A DNA stretch of 64,000 nucleotides from Rhodococcus sp. WMMA185 (GCF_001767395.1 NZ_CP017014.1:2860501-2924500); one strand, 5' to 3'. Counted from the stretch's first letter, positions 45,934 through 56,722 are shown. Notes: generated from the letters alone by a model not told the origin. A program made the numbers and translations.

Positions 45934-46018
45934 GTGTCGAGCCTATCGGCGACCGACCGGGTGTTGGCAAGACGGAGTGGTACGTCCAGTCGGACGGCGG
46001 CGGCGTCCAGTCCTACCT

Positions 46019-47020
46019 CTACATCTCGAGAACTGCTGCACCGCTGAACTTTCCATCGGACAGATCACGCAAAGCACTATGGGCCCTGTCGAGTGGATAC
46101 GGGTGGACGTCGATGCTCAGCCGATGTTCCGCCGCGAAGCGCAAGAATTCGACGGCATCCACACGTGTATTTGCGGTGACGCTCCGAATCTGTCGTTCTC
46201 TGAACAGATGCTTCTGGTATTCGAGCGGGGGTATGTCGCTGAGGTGGATGCCCGCAATCGCCAGAGTGCCACCGTCTGCGAGCGCCTCCATTGCGGTGGG
46301 CACCAGATCTCCGACCGGCGCGAACAGAATCGCCGCATCGAGTGCTTCGGGTGGCTCGTCGCGCACAGCCTGCACGGAGGCCGCTCCCAGTTTCTCTGCC
46401 AGCGCACGTGCCTGCACGCCCCGCGTCATCACGTGCACGCGTGCGCCTCTGGCCAGTGCGACCTGAGCAGTGAGGTGGGCGCTGCCGCCAAATCCGTAGA
46501 TCCCGAGTGCGCCGCCGTCTGGCACCGCTGCTCGCTCGAGGGCGCGGTAGCCGATGATCCCCGCGCACAGCAGTGGCGCAAGTTCGCTATCGGTATATCC
46601 GTCCGGAAGACGGAGCGCGTAGTCGGCGGGTACGGTCGCGAACTCCGCGTATCCGCCGTCGGCATCCCATCCTGTGTACCGCGATTGCCTGCACAGATTC
46701 TCGGCACCGCGCCGGCAGGCCGCGCAGCGTCCGCAGGTGAATCGCAACCAAGCGATACCTACTCGATCCCCAACGGAGAAATCACCGGACACCGAATCAC
46801 CCAGTGCGACAATCTCACCAACCACCTCATGGCCTGGTATCACCCGCGGCCGATGCACCGGGAGATCCCCCTCCGCGACATGGAGGTCGGTTCGGCACAC
46901 GCCGCACGCCAACACTCTGACCAGCAATTCGCCTTCCCCGGGCACGGGAATCGACTCACTGACAAATTCCAATGGGTGACCCGAGACGGGGCCCGGATCC
47001 ACAACGCGCCACGCGGCCAT
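46019..47020 (-). CDS. Zinc-dependent alcohol dehydrogenase
   Basis: A 333-residue MDR enzyme. Catalytic zinc ligands appear in [11 protein letters not shown] and GHEVVGEI, the structural zinc loop is [15 protein letters not shown], and the cofactor site is [20 protein letters not shown]. The start at [11 protein letters not shown] matches family N-termini; an ATG at 47050 is the alternative. It is divergent from the PucR regulator, which probably controls it. Confidence 0.87.
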   Translation of the reverse strand: MAAWRVVDPGPVSGHPLEFVSESIPVPGEGELLVRVLACGVCRTDLHVAEGDLPVHRPRVIPGHEVVGEIVALGDSVSGDFSVGDRVGIAWLRFTCGRCAACRRGAENLCRQSRYTGWDADGGYAEFATVPADYALRLPDGYTDSELAPLLCAGIIGYRALERAAVPDGGALGIYGFGGSAHLTAQVALARGARVHVMTRGVQARALAEKLGAASVQAVRDEPPEALDAAILFAPVGDLVPTAMEALADGGTLAIAGIHLSDIPPLEYQKHLFRERQIRSVTANTRVDAVEFLRFAAEHRLSIDVHPYPLDRAHSALRDLSDGKFSGAAVLEM

Positions 47021-47147
47021 CGCCGCGGATCTGTTCCGCACCGCCACCATGTCTACAACAATGCCCCGAACCGGATGCGGTCGCCAAGGTAATTCGGCAA
47101 ACCAGAGTGGCCGCTCCACGCCCTTTTCGGGAGTTAGGCTCCTCGTT

Positions 47148-48311
47148 ATGGACCTGCGCGGTGAGGACCTGTTCGCAGTGGCGGAGTCACTGGCCGAACT
47201 CATCGGCGCGCCGGTCACCATCGAAGACGAGAACTCGACGGTGCTCGCCTATTCGACTGGCGAGCATTCGGTGGACGATGCCCGCATCGACACCATCCTC
47301 AAACGCCAGGTCCCGGGCCGGTGGAGGCAGCTGCTCACCGAGGCGGGGGTGTTCGAGCGGTTGTACCGCGATACCGGTGTCCTCTATGTCGACCTGCACC
47401 TGCCCGAGCTTCTTCCACGCGCGGCGATCGCCGTGCGCGACGGCGACCGGCCGATCGGGTCCATTTGGGCAGCGATGGACTCCGCACCCACCGCCATGCA
47501 GGAATCAATCCTTCGGTCCGCTGTCCCTTTCGTCGCCGAACGCATCGCAGCGGAGCGCAATCGAGGCGACGTGACGCGCCGATTGCAGGTCGATCGGGTC
47601 CGGGCGCTCATCAACGGCGGGGAACCCGCTTCCCGAGCTGCCGATGCCCTCGGCCTCGAGGGACGGCTGACGGTCGCCGCCGCCAGCACCGTCTCTATAG
47701 GACGATCGTTGCCGACCGGAACCCTCCCCTCCCTCACCCTGCACCTCGGAGCGCTAGCGGTCGATTCGGTCGCCGCCCAGTTCGACGACGTCATCTATCT
47801 CGTGATTGCAGCATCCGAGATGGATGTCCGACGCCTCGCCGAGGACTTCCTCGGGCGTGCTCGCAGCGGGTCCTCACTCGTCGTTGCAGTCGGACGCGAG
47901 GTGAACACAGCCAGTGCGGCGCACCTGTCGAAAGAGGACGCGGACAAGGTACTCGCCGCGCTGCAACACGCACGGGTAGGTGGCGTCGTCGGCACGATGG
48001 GTGAGAACCTCGCCTCTGTGCTGGCGTTGCGGGCAGCGAACATATTCGACGGGCTGGACGCTCACACTCCGCTCGCCGCGCTCGCCGGTCACGACGAGCA
48101 GCACGGTACAGACCTTGTAGCCACGGCCCGCGCCTTCCTGTCCCACGGCGGCGATGTCGCCGCAGCGGCCGCCACGCTGCACGTGCACCCCAACACTTTG
48201 CGAAACCGGCTACGGCGTGCCGTCGACTCGTGCGGGGTCGACCTGAACGATGCGGACACCAGGCTCATTCTGATGTTGCACCTGAAACTGGTCGAACTAC
48301 GCGAGCACTGA
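47148..48311 (+). CDS. PucR-family transcriptional regulator
   Basis: A 387-residue regulator. The N-terminal part resembles a GAF-like sensor ([21 protein letters not shown]), the middle a GGDEF-like fold, and the C-terminus the Puc[25 protein letters not shown] then [13 protein letters not shown]. These regulators often activate purine or amino acid catabolism. It is divergent from the alcohol dehydrogenase gene and near the DadA-like oxidase. Confidence 0.87.
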   Translation: MDLRGEDLFAVAESLAELIGAPVTIEDENSTVLAYSTGEHSVDDARIDTILKRQVPGRWRQLLTEAGVFERLYRDTGVLYVDLHLPELLPRAAIAVRDGDRPIGSIWAAMDSAPTAMQESILRSAVPFVAERIAAERNRGDVTRRLQVDRVRALINGGEPASRAADALGLEGRLTVAAASTVSIGRSLPTGTLPSLTLHLGALAVDSVAAQFDDVIYLVIAASEMDVRRLAEDFLGRARSGSSLVVAVGREVNTASAAHLSKEDADKVLAALQHARVGGVVGTMGENLASVLALRAANIFDGLDAHTPLAALAGHDEQHGTDLVATARAFLSHGGDVAAAAATLHVHPNTLRNRLRRAVDSCGVDLNDADTRLILMLHLKLVELREH

Positions 48312-48315
48312 CCGT

Positions 48316-49690
48316 TCAGGGTAAATCTGTTCCCTGATCCGAAACCTCACGGTCCCGGCCTTGACTCACACGGGGTGTGAGTCTTCCCGTGGCGATCCCC
48401 GCCGCCCGCACGGTACGGGCCTTCCGCGGGGTTCCATCGGGCTCGTTTACCGTCGCCCCGCAACTCGGGGAGGACGCCTGAACCAGGGCCGCGAGGTTGC
48501 GGGCGGCGTTCAGGTCACGGTCCAGACGTAAACCGCATTCACACTTGAATACTCGTTTCTTGAGGGACAGCTTGGCTTTCACTTCCCCGCAAGCAGAACA
48601 CGTCTTCGAACTCGGATACCACCGGTCCGCGATATGCACGGCGGTGCCCTGCCACTCCGCCTTGTACACGCTCTGGCGGCGCACCTCACCCATCCCGACC
48701 CCCCGCGATATGCCGGGCCAGCGACCGGTTCCGCAACATCCCGGCCACATTCAAATCCTCCAGCACGACCACATCGTGGGTGCGGACCAGGCGGGTGGAG
48801 AGTTTGTGCAACCCGTCCCGGCGGGCATCGGCCACGTAGGAGTGCAACCGGGCGACCCGCGCCTGGGTGGCAAGCCACCGGTTCGACGGTTGTTGGTTGG
48901 TGCGCTTGTCCCGACCCACCCGGCGTGCGGCCTGCCGGTTGAGGCGGCGCAGTTTTTTCTGGGCGTGTTCGAGGTGCTTCGGGTTCTCGATCATTTCTCC
49001 GGTCGACAGGACTGCCAAGGTCTTCACCCCAAGGTCGACCCCGACCACCGACGGTGAAGCTACTGTCCGCGTTTCGGGTTCGGCCCGCCGGACCTCGACG
49101 GAGAACGAGACGAACCACCGGCCCCGCCGGAATGACACGGTCGCGGACCGGATCCGGGCCGTGCCGGCGTCGATGCGGCGGGCCAGTTTCCGTGTGGACT
49201 CGTGCGTCCGGACGATCCCGATCCGCGGCAGCCTCACATGTCTGCGGTCGGAGTCGGTCAGCCCGAACGCCCCGGTGCTGAACCGGCACGATAACGCCGA
49301 CCTCTTGCCCTTGAACCGGGGGAAGCCGACCCGGCGACCCTTACGCTTCCCGGACCGGGACTTCGACCAGTTCGACAATGCGGTAGCGAGGTTCGCCAGC
49401 CCGGAGGAGTAGGTCTCCTTCGAGTTCTCCGCCCACCACGGGGCCACCAGGTGCTTGTCCTGGTTCCAGTGCTTGCGGAGGGAGTACGCGGACCAGTCCA
49501 CCGCCGGAGTGAGATCATCGCCGCCGATCCCGTAGGAGCGTTCGGCGGCCCGCTGATCCAGGTTGGCTTTCACGACGGCCAACCCCCAGTTGTAGGCAAA
49601 CCTCTGCGCCCCACAATGCGACCGCAGCGCCGACTCTTGGTCGGGTGTGGGGTCGAGGGCGAACCGGTACGCCTGCAGCAACGTACTCAC
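48316..49690 (-). pseudogene. tnpB: IS200/IS605-type TnpB with a frameshift
   Basis: GTG 49690 opens a frame with TnpB features: the N-terminal HTH (YRFALDPTPDQESALRSHCG), RuvC Asp in VVGVDLGVKTLAVLS and Glu in VVVLEDLNVAGM. It then runs through six G (minus strand, 48699-48704) into a stop at 48686. In the next frame the protein continues GVGMGEVRRQ, then the zinc finger CSACGEV and CECG and the last RuvC Asp in LRLDRDLNAARNL. Removing one G restores a complete protein, so this is a one-base frameshift, a sequencing error or slippage. No tnpA is adjacent. Confidence 0.85.
48363..48383. mobile_element. Hairpin at the right end of the TnpB element
   Basis: GACTCACAC pairs with GTGTGAGTC around GGG. 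It lies inside the 3' end of tnpB, where IS200/IS605 elements carry their right-end hairpin and the guide RNA (omega RNA) scaffold. The exact element ends could not be set. Confidence 0.5.
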
Positions 49691-49943
49691 CCGACAACCC
49701 CCACTGCCCGCCACCGAATTTTGGCCCCACCCGACGCACCCAATTCGAACATGTTTTCGACTATGCGGGCAGTCGCCGACACTTCGTGGGGAAACGCTGC
49801 CAACGGAGATTTCTCCACAGAACAACAGGGAGTTCCACATTCTTGGGAACAGTTGCAACCCCTGTCCGATTGCACAGGGGCCCCTGTTCGGCACTGGCCG
49901 AACGGCCAATCCCCCAGCGTCTCCCTCGACCGATCATGGAGAC

Positions 49944-51200
49944 ATGAGCACAGACAGACACCCGAACCACGTCGCGATCGTCGGAGCGGGGATCGTCGGG
50001 TTGTCGACGGCGTGGTTCCTTCAAGAGCGTGGCGTTCGCGTCACGGTCGTCGACCGAAAGGGTGTCGCAGGCGACTCTTCCTGGGGAAACGCGGGATGGC
50101 TGGCGCCCGCGCTGACGCTGCCACTTCCCGAACCAGCGGTCCTGAGGTATGGGCTTCGGGCGATGCTGAAGCCGTCCTCACCCGTGTACGTCCCCCTCAC
50201 CGCCGACGCCCACCTCATCCGTTTCCTGGTCGGCTTCGCCAGGCACTGCACCACCTCTCGCTGGGAGTCCGCGATGAGGGTGTACGCCGAGGTGAACCGA
50301 ATGTCACTGGGCGCCTATGACGAGCTCGCAGACGGCGGCGTGTGGGAGCAGACCCATTTGGCCGACCCGTTCCTGGCCGCGTTCACATCGCACAGCGACC
50401 GGGAAATATTGGTCAACGAGTTCGCGCACCTCGAAGCTGCAGGCGGGGAGGTCGAGTACGACCGTCTCGACGGAGACGAAATCCGATCCTTCGAACCAAG
50501 CCTCGGCGACAATGTCGTGTCGGGTCTGCGACTGCGCAACCAGCGCTTCGTCGATCCACCGCGTTTCGTGCACTCCCTCGCGGACGCCGTGCGGTCCCGC
50601 GGCGGCGAGATAGTGCCCGGCTTCGACGTCTCGGCGATCGACGACAGCGAACACGGGGGTGTCCGCCTGATGTCGCGCACCGCCGATTTCGTGACCGCCG
50701 ATGCCGTTGTCGTATCCAGCGGTGCAAGGCTGAACGCCCTCACCCGACCGTTCGGAGTTCGAGCGCTGGTTCAGGCCGGCCGCGGCTACAGTTTCAGCGT
50801 CCAGCCCCGTCAGATGCCGAAGAACCCCGTCTACTTCCCGATCCAGCGGTTGGCGTGCACTCCACTGCACGACCGTTTCCGCGTGGCCGGAATGATGGAG
50901 TTCCGCAGTCCCGAAGCACCTCTCGACCCTCGCCGCATTCAAGCCATGGTCGACACCGGAAAGTCGGTGCTCACCGGCATCGACTGGGAAGCCCGTAGGG
51001 AGGAGTGGGTCGGTTCCCGGCCTTGCACCACCGACGGACTCCCACTCATCGGTGCAACCCGCTCACCCCGCGTCCACGTGGCCGGCGGTCACGGAATGTG
51101 GGGCGTTGCGCTGGGCCCGCTCACCGGGCGCATCACCGCCCAATCCGTGACTGGAGGACCGGTGCCCAGCGTCGTGCGACATTTCGACCCGCTGCGGTAA
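49944..51200 (+). CDS. FAD-dependent D-amino acid dehydrogenase-like oxidoreductase
   Basis: A 418-residue DAO-family flavoenzyme with dinucleotide motif VAIVGAGIVGLSTAWFLQERG, the DadA-type GDSSWGNAGWLAPAL, and the C-terminal FAD segment RPCTTDGLPLIG...HVAGGHGMWG. It should oxidise a D-amino acid or related amine at the membrane. The ATG at 49944 has GGAG close by. The IS element separates it from pucR. Confidence 0.87.
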   Translation: MSTDRHPNHVAIVGAGIVGLSTAWFLQERGVRVTVVDRKGVAGDSSWGNAGWLAPALTLPLPEPAVLRYGLRAMLKPSSPVYVPLTADAHLIRFLVGFARHCTTSRWESAMRVYAEVNRMSLGAYDELADGGVWEQTHLADPFLAAFTSHSDREILVNEFAHLEAAGGEVEYDRLDGDEIRSFEPSLGDNVVSGLRLRNQRFVDPPRFVHSLADAVRSRGGEIVPGFDVSAIDDSEHGGVRLMSRTADFVTADAVVVSSGARLNALTRPFGVRALVQAGRGYSFSVQPRQMPKNPVYFPIQRLACTPLHDRFRVAGMMEFRSPEAPLDPRRIQAMVDTGKSVLTGIDWEARREEWVGSRPCTTDGLPLIGATRSPRVHVAGGHGMWGVALGPLTGRITAQSVTGGPVPSVVRHFDPLR

Positions 51201-51209
51201 CGACCTGTT

Positions 51210-51248
51210 CAGGCCGTCCCCCTAACGCGCCGGTTGCGGGACGGCCTG
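51210..51248 (+). terminator. Terminator after the DadA-like gene
   Basis: CAGGCCGTCCC at 51210-51220 pairs with GGGACGGCCTG at 51238-51248. Confidence 0.8.
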
Positions 51249-51667
51249 AGCAAGCCGATCTAAAGTTTGCGGCGGAGGACTTCCTCGATCTCGCGGGGCG
51301 TCAGGAGGCGTTCGAGTTTCTCACTCGGCCATGAGGACGGTCGTCCTCGCATGCGAGCCGACTGGAGTAGAGGGACAGACCTTCGATTCCGCCGCAGTAT
51401 CGGATGTACTTTCACTTCAGATCACTTCCCAAACCAACTGGGCAACGATTCTCTTACAATTGCAAACTTTCGTCCACAAAAGGTTCATCGTCAACAGTTC
51501 CCGCCTGTTACATCCGATTCCGACGAGACGAGCGGAAGAAGTTCGGATCGCTCGACGCGCCAGCGCGATGGAGTGACCCACCGCACATGCAGCTGTCCGC
51601 AGCACCTACGATTGCGCTGAAGTAATCGTTACTGCCCGTACCACCTTTATCTGACTGGAGACAGCTC
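51249..51667. other. Gap upstream of the SRPBCC pair, with a possible HTH-like remnant
   Basis: A minus-strand frame at 51260-51352 gives 30 residues ending EKLERLLTPREIEEVLRRKL, which looks like the start of an excisionase-type helix-turn-helix. It has no ribosome site and is probably a remnant. The rest, 51400-51667, is relatively AT-rich and holds the SRPBCC promoter, parts of which recur before the second copy (CACCTACGAT). Confidence 0.35.
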
Positions 51668-52123
51668 ATGGCCAACCCCCTCGAAGCCAAAATCGACATT
51701 GCCGCGACCCCTCGAGAAGTGTGGGCAGTGGTGTCCGACCTGAAGAGGATGGGCGAGTGGAGCCCACAGTGCCGGCGCATGCGCGTCCTGGGCGGCATCG
51801 TTCAAGAAGGGACGAGAACGCTCAACATCAACCGCAAGGGCTTTATCGTCTGGCCGACGACCTCGAAGGTCGTCAAGTTCGAGCCCAACAAGGCGATCGC
51901 GTTCCGCATCCTCGAAAATCGCACCGTCTGGTCCTACGAACTCGAACCCAATGCCGGCGGAACGGCCGTCATCGAGCGTCGCGAGATACCCACCGATGTG
52001 TCAAGGGTGTCGCAGTTCCTGGTCAAGACCGTATTCGGCGGCAATGAGGACTTCGAGGTCGACCTCGTCAATGGCATGAACACCACACTCGCCCGCATCA
52101 AGTCGGAAGCGGAGAGAAAGTAA
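51668..52123 (+). CDS. SRPBCC-family protein (copy 1)
   Basis: A 151-residue START/polyketide-cyclase-like fold that binds hydrophobic ligands. It starts MANPLEAKIDIAATPREVWAV, with DLKRMGEWSPQC and the closing helix NGMNTTLARIKSEAERK. No catalytic residues are evident. It is a tandem duplicate of the next gene. Confidence 0.85.
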   Translation: MANPLEAKIDIAATPREVWAVVSDLKRMGEWSPQCRRMRVLGGIVQEGTRTLNINRKGFIVWPTTSKVVKFEPNKAIAFRILENRTVWSYELEPNAGGTAVIERREIPTDVSRVSQFLVKTVFGGNEDFEVDLVNGMNTTLARIKSEAERK

Positions 52124-52135
52124 CGCGGCGTCGGC

Positions 52136-52154
52136 GGCCCGCGTAATGCGGGCC
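52136..52154 (+). terminator. Hairpin between the two SRPBCC genes
   Basis: GGCCCGC pairs with GCGGGCC around GTAAT, 12 bases after the first gene's stop. Confidence 0.6.
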
Positions 52155-52239
52155 CTTCGCGGGGCTTCATCAGGCACCTACGATGGTGCAGAAGTAAGCG
52201 TAACCATCCGTATCACTATTAGCCGCGTGGAGACAACTG

Positions 52240-52722
52240 ATGGCCAACCCCCTCGAAGCCAAAATCGACATTGCCGCGACCCCTCGAGAAGTGTGGGCAG
52301 TGGTGTCCGACCTGAAGAGGATGGGCGAGTGGAGCCCAGAGTGCCGCCAGATGCATGTCCTCGGTGGCATCGTTCGAGAAGGCACGACAACCTTCAACAT
52401 CAACCGCAAGGGCTTCATCGTCTGGCCGACGAGGTCCAAGGTCGTCAAGTTCGAACCGTACAAGGAGATTGCGTTCCGCATCCTCGAGCACGGTGCCGTC
52501 TGGTCGTACGAACTCGAACCCAACGCCGGAGGAACCACGGTCGTCGAGCGCCGCGAGATACCGACCGAGGCATCCACGCTGTCGCGGTTGGTCAAGACCC
52601 TCTTCGGCGGCGTCAAGACCCTCTTCGGCGACAGTGACGACAATGACGACTCCGACGTCGACCGCATCAACGGCATGAACACGACGCTCGCCCGCATCAA
52701 GGCGGAGGCTGAGAGGAAGTAA
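52240..52722 (+). CDS. SRPBCC-family protein (copy 2)
   Basis: A 160-residue paralogue of the gene before it. The first 36 residues are identical and the DNA from the ATG on is nearly unchanged over the first 90 bases. It differs by an insertion that repeats VKTLFGG (RLVKTLFGGVKTLFGDSDDN), an in-frame short tandem duplication. The upstream region is also duplicated. Confidence 0.85.
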   Translation: MANPLEAKIDIAATPREVWAVVSDLKRMGEWSPECRQMHVLGGIVREGTTTFNINRKGFIVWPTRSKVVKFEPYKEIAFRILEHGAVWSYELEPNAGGTTVVERREIPTEASTLSRLVKTLFGGVKTLFGDSDDNDDSDVDRINGMNTTLARIKAEAERK

Positions 52723-52899
52723 CGCGGCTGCGGTCGCAGGGTCGAGCAAACCCCTCCGGCGACCGTCCGTTCGCAGATCAGTTCACCCGGGTGCGTACTC
52801 TCTACTGGACGCCTTGCGGCCGGTAGCGCTCACGTAATCTATGAGGGCTACCGGCAAAGCGCAGGTAGCACGTGAAGTCCGACATAGTTAGAGGAGCCC

Positions 52900-53613
52900 G
52901 TGGCACGCAAGCCGACACACCCTGGAACCCCACAAACCACGGGGGTACGGCACATCGCCGACCTCGTCCGGGGAACAATTCCACCTCTCCATCCGGCTGG
53001 GCTGCCCTTCGTTCTCGGCCCCCTGGGAGTGGCCGTTCTCGGCCGCAAGCGCACCTGGGTCCGTCGCGGGGCGATCGCTTCTGCCGCGGCGTGCGCCGCC
53101 TTCTTCCGGCACCCACATCGAGTGCCGCCCAACCGCACCGGCGTGGTGGTCGCACCCGCCGACGGTGAGGTCGCACTCGTCGACTCGGCCGTTCCGCCGA
53201 GTGAGCTGGACATGGGTACCGAACCACTCCCCCGGATCAGCATCTTCCTGTCGGTGCTGGACGTGCATGTCCAGCGCAGCCCCGTAGGCGGCGTGGTGCG
53301 GAAGGTCGTACACCGACCCGGACAGTTCCTCTCGGCCGACCTCGCCGACGCCAGCGAAGTCAATGAGCGCAACAGCATGCTGCTGCATACTCCCGAGGGC
53401 CACGACATCGCAGTTGTTCAGATCGCCGGATTGCTCGCTCGCAGGATCGTGTGCGACGCCAAAATCGGCGACACACTCCCGATCGGCGACACGTACGGTC
53501 TGATCCGTTTCGGCTCCCGCGTCGACACCTACTTCCCCGCAGGCACCACTCTGCTCGCCGAGCGTGGACAGCGGACGATCGGGGCCGAGACAGTCATCGC
53601 TCAACTGCCGTGA
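52900..53613 (+). CDS. psd: Phosphatidylserine decarboxylase
   Basis: A 237-residue proenzyme making phosphatidylethanolamine. It has [10 protein letters not shown], the [19 protein letters not shown] segment and the cleavage region [11 protein letters not shown], where the Ser of GS becomes the pyruvoyl group. This short PSD type is usual in actinobacteria. The GTG start follows AGAGGAG. Its stop overlaps the pssA start (GTGA). Orthologue of Rv0437c. Confidence 0.92.
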   Translation: MARKPTHPGTPQTTGVRHIADLVRGTIPPLHPAGLPFVLGPLGVAVLGRKRTWVRRGAIASAAACAAFFRHPHRVPPNRTGVVVAPADGEVALVDSAVPPSELDMGTEPLPRISIFLSVLDVHVQRSPVGGVVRKVVHRPGQFLSADLADASEVNERNSMLLHTPEGHDIAVVQIAGLLARRIVCDAKIGDTLPIGDTYGLIRFGSRVDTYFPAGTTLLAERGQRTIGAETVIAQLP

Positions 53614-54473
53614 TCGCCACCACGAGACAACGACGACGACGGCGGCCTCAGCAGGCAGTTCGGCTGCTGCCGAGCGTGGTCACGATCCTCGCCCTGTGCG
53701 CCGGGCTGTCCGGCGTCAAGTTCGCACTCGATGGCGACCTCGGCAGAGCGCTCGCGATGATCGGCGCAGCAGCGGTTCTCGACTCCCTCGACGGGAGGAT
53801 CGCGCGGCTCCTGGACGCGACGAGCAAGATGGGTGCCGAACTCGATTCGCTGGCCGATTCCATCTCATTCGGTGTCGCCCCCGCTCTCATCCTCTACGTA
53901 ACTCTGCTGGACGGTCAGAGCTTCGGCTGGATCCTGGCGCTGATCTACGCGGTCAGCATCGTGCTGCGACTTGCGCGGTTCAACACGCTGCTCGACGAAG
54001 ACGACATCCCGGGCTACGAGAACGAGTACTTCACCGGTGTCCCGGCTCCGGCCGGTGCGCTGGTCGCGCTGACCCCGTTGGCAGCGACAGCCCAGTGGGG
54101 TGAGGGCTGGTGGTCGTCGTACCCCGTTGTCGTGGCATGGACTGTGCTCACCGCGGCCCTGATCGTCAGCAGGATCCCGACATTGGCCTTGAAGACCGTA
54201 TCCGTGCCCCCACGCATGGCCGCCGGTCTACTCGTTCTCGTCGCGCTCGCGGCGGCGGCCCTGGTGACGTACCCCTATATCCTGCTGATCGCCCTCATCG
54301 CGGTGTACCTGGCGCACATCCCCTTCGCAGTTCGTTCAAAGCGTTGGGTCGCCGCCCGACCGGAGACGTGGGACATCAAGCCGGCCGAGAGACGCGCCAT
54401 TCGCCGTCAGCCCGCCGGGCGCGGGCGGCGGTCGCCCGCACGTCTCGGGTTGCGGCGGCCCCGCGCCAGATAG
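53610..54473 (+). CDS. pssA: CDP-diacylglycerol-serine O-phosphatidyltransferase
   Basis: A 287-residue membrane enzyme of the CDP-alcohol phosphatidyltransferase family. The catalytic motif D-x2-DG-x2-AR-x8-G-x3-D-x3-D is present as [11 protein letters not shown] then GAELDSLAD. About eight membrane helices and a basic C-terminal tail follow. It makes phosphatidylserine for Psd. Orthologue of Rv0436c. Confidence 0.92.
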   Translation: MIATTRQRRRRRPQQAVRLLPSVVTILALCAGLSGVKFALDGDLGRALAMIGAAAVLDSLDGRIARLLDATSKMGAELDSLADSISFGVAPALILYVTLLDGQSFGWILALIYAVSIVLRLARFNTLLDEDDIPGYENEYFTGVPAPAGALVALTPLAATAQWGEGWWSSYPVVVAWTVLTAALIVSRIPTLALKTVSVPPRMAAGLLVLVALAAAALVTYPYILLIALIAVYLAHIPFAVRSKRWVAARPETWDIKPAERRAIRRQPAGRGRRSPARLGLRRPRAR

Positions 54474-54490
54474 CCACGTAGGCTCTACGG

Positions 54491-56674
54491 GTGACCTCAC
54501 CGGAACTCGCGCTCACTGTCCGACTGAACACTTCGGCCGCCGATGCGCGACGCGGCGTCGTGCGGCTGCACCCGGAAGCCTTGGCCGCCCTCGGTATCCG
54601 TGAGTGGGATGCCATTTCGCTGGTCGGTGCCCGCCGGACCGCCGCGGTTGCCGGCCATGCACCGGCCGGAACCCCTACCGGGACCGCGCTCCTCGATGAC
54701 GTGACGCTGTCCAACGCAGGACTGTCGGAGAACGCCACCGTCGTAGTGACACCGGTGACGGTGTACGGCGGAAAGACCGTGACGGTCAGCGGTTCGAATC
54801 TGGCTGTGAACTCCGTTTCCGACATCACCCTGCGCCATGCACTCCTCGGCAAGGTCCTCACCGTGGGCGACACCGTATCCCTGCTCCCACGCGACCTCGG
54901 TCCTGGAACCAGCACCCTGCCTGCCACGCAGGCACTCTCGCGAACGTTCGGTGTCGCGTGGACGTCGGAGTTGCTCACTGTGACCGGGGTCGATCCGACC
55001 GGTGGTCCGGTGAGCGTGCAACCCAACACCGCGGTCAGCTGGGGCGAGGGTCTGCGCACCATGACATCTGCCGCTACTGCACAGCCCGCCACCTCCGTGC
55101 AGGCGCGCATGGCTGCCGAGGTGCCGCCGGTTCCGGTCGATGATTTGATCGGCGCCCAAACCCAAGCCGCGAAGCTCACCGAGTGGCTGGGGCTCGCGCT
55201 CGACGAACCCGAACTACTTCGGAAGCTCGGTGCTTCACCTCATTTGGGCGTACTGGTGACCGGACCGGCGGGAGTCGGCAAGGCGACTCTCGCCCGTGCG
55301 ACACTCGCCTCGCACCGCGTCGTGGAGCTCGACGGACCGAGTGTCGGCGCGCTCGAGGCTGATTCACGGCTACAGCGGGTCACGGCTGCCGCCGAGTCGA
55401 TCCGTTCCGGCGGAGTCCTGTTGATCACCGACATCGACGCCCTCCTGCCCGCCACCCCCGAGCCCGCGTCAGCACTGATCGTCGATCAACTCCGCCGCGC
55501 GGTCGAAACCGTGGGGGTCGCGTTCGTTGCGACAACGGCGCACCCCGAATCGATAGACGCCAGACTGCGCGGACAAGACCTGTGCGATCGCGAGCTTGCT
55601 CTCACTCTGCCCAGCGCCGCAACCCGGAAGGCCCTGCTGGAACTACTTCTGCGAAAAGTCCCAACCGACGAACTCGCTCTCGACGCGATCGCTGCCCGCA
55701 CACCAGGGTTCGTCGTCGCAGACCTCGCTGCGCTGTGCCGGGAAGCAGCCCTGCGCGCCGCATCGCGTGCCGTCAAGAGTCCCGCCGACCCGGTACTGGC
55801 ACAGGAGGACCTTCTCGGCGCCCTCGACGTAATACGCCCACTATCGCGAACGGGCAGCGAGGAACTCGCGATCGGCAGTGTCACACTCGAAGACGTCGGA
55901 GACATGGCAGAGACGAAACGGGCGCTGACCGAGGCGGTCTTGTGGCCGCTGCAGCACCCTGATTCGTTCGCGCGACTGGGTGTGGATCCCCCGCGGGGAG
56001 TGCTGCTCTACGGGCCGCCCGGCTGCGGAAAGACGTATCTCGTCAGGGCACTTGCAAGTTCGGGACACCTGAGTGTGCATGCCGTCAAGGGCGCCGAACT
56101 CATGGACAAGTGGGTGGGTGCGTCCGAGAAGGCCGTCCGAGAACTATTCCAGCGTGCGCGCGACTCGGCGCCGTCACTGATCTTCCTCGACGAACTGGAC
56201 GCCCTTGCCCCGCGGCGTGGCCAGAGTTCCGACTCCGGCGTGTCCGATCGAGTGGTGGCCGCGCTACTGACCGAACTCGATGGCGTCGAACCGCTTCGCG
56301 ACGTGGTGGTCCTCGCCGCCACCAATAGGCCCGACCTCATCGACCCGGCACTGTTGCGGCCCGGGAGAATCGAACGGCTGGTGTTCGTGCCTCCACCGGA
56401 CAGCGACGCCCGCCGCGCGATCCTGCGCACCTCCGGTAAGTCCGTTCCCCTTGCGGACGATGTCGATCTCGACGCACTCGCCGACGACCTCGACCGCTAC
56501 TCGGCCGCCGACTGTTCGGCGCTCCTGCGCGAAGCGGCCCTCGCTGCGATGCGCCGCGACATCGAAGCTCCCGACGTCACCGCCGCCGACGTGGCGGAAG
56601 CCCGCAAGAAAGTACGGCCCTCGCTCGATCCCGAGCAGATGGCACACCTGAGGGAGTACGCGGAGTCACGCTGA
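54491..56674 (+). CDS. Cdc48-like AAA ATPase with a degenerate first ATPase domain
   Basis: A 727-residue protein: Cdc48 N domain-like beta region (about 1-180), then two AAA domains. D1 has GPAGVGKAT (the Ser/Thr after the Walker Lys is Ala) and LLITDIDAL in place of the DEID Walker B, so hydrolysis there is doubtful. D2 is intact: GPPGCGKTYLV, LIFLDELDALAPRRG and the Arg finger region RPGRIERLVF. It is the orthologue of Rv0435c and follows pssA by 17 bases. GTG start. Confidence 0.9.
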   Translation: MTSPELALTVRLNTSAADARRGVVRLHPEALAALGIREWDAISLVGARRTAAVAGHAPAGTPTGTALLDDVTLSNAGLSENATVVVTPVTVYGGKTVTVSGSNLAVNSVSDITLRHALLGKVLTVGDTVSLLPRDLGPGTSTLPATQALSRTFGVAWTSELLTVTGVDPTGGPVSVQPNTAVSWGEGLRTMTSAATAQPATSVQARMAAEVPPVPVDDLIGAQTQAAKLTEWLGLALDEPELLRKLGASPHLGVLVTGPAGVGKATLARATLASHRVVELDGPSVGALEADSRLQRVTAAAESIRSGGVLLITDIDALLPATPEPASALIVDQLRRAVETVGVAFVATTAHPESIDARLRGQDLCDRELALTLPSAATRKALLELLLRKVPTDELALDAIAARTPGFVVADLAALCREAALRAASRAVKSPADPVLAQEDLLGALDVIRPLSRTGSEELAIGSVTLEDVGDMAETKRALTEAVLWPLQHPDSFARLGVDPPRGVLLYGPPGCGKTYLVRALASSGHLSVHAVKGAELMDKWVGASEKAVRELFQRARDSAPSLIFLDELDALAPRRGQSSDSGVSDRVVAALLTELDGVEPLRDVVVLAATNRPDLIDPALLRPGRIERLVFVPPPDSDARRAILRTSGKSVPLADDVDLDALADDLDRYSAADCSALLREAALAAMRRDIEAPDVTAADVAEARKKVRPSLDPEQMAHLREYAESR

Positions 56675-56722
56675 TCAGCTGAGTACGGTGGAAAAGGCCA
56701 CTCGCTCGAGTACGGTGGAAAA

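Noticed and set aside
51260..51352. 30-codon frame resembling an excisionase helix-turn-helix
   Set aside because: No ribosome site and too short to assign; mentioned only as a possible remnant.
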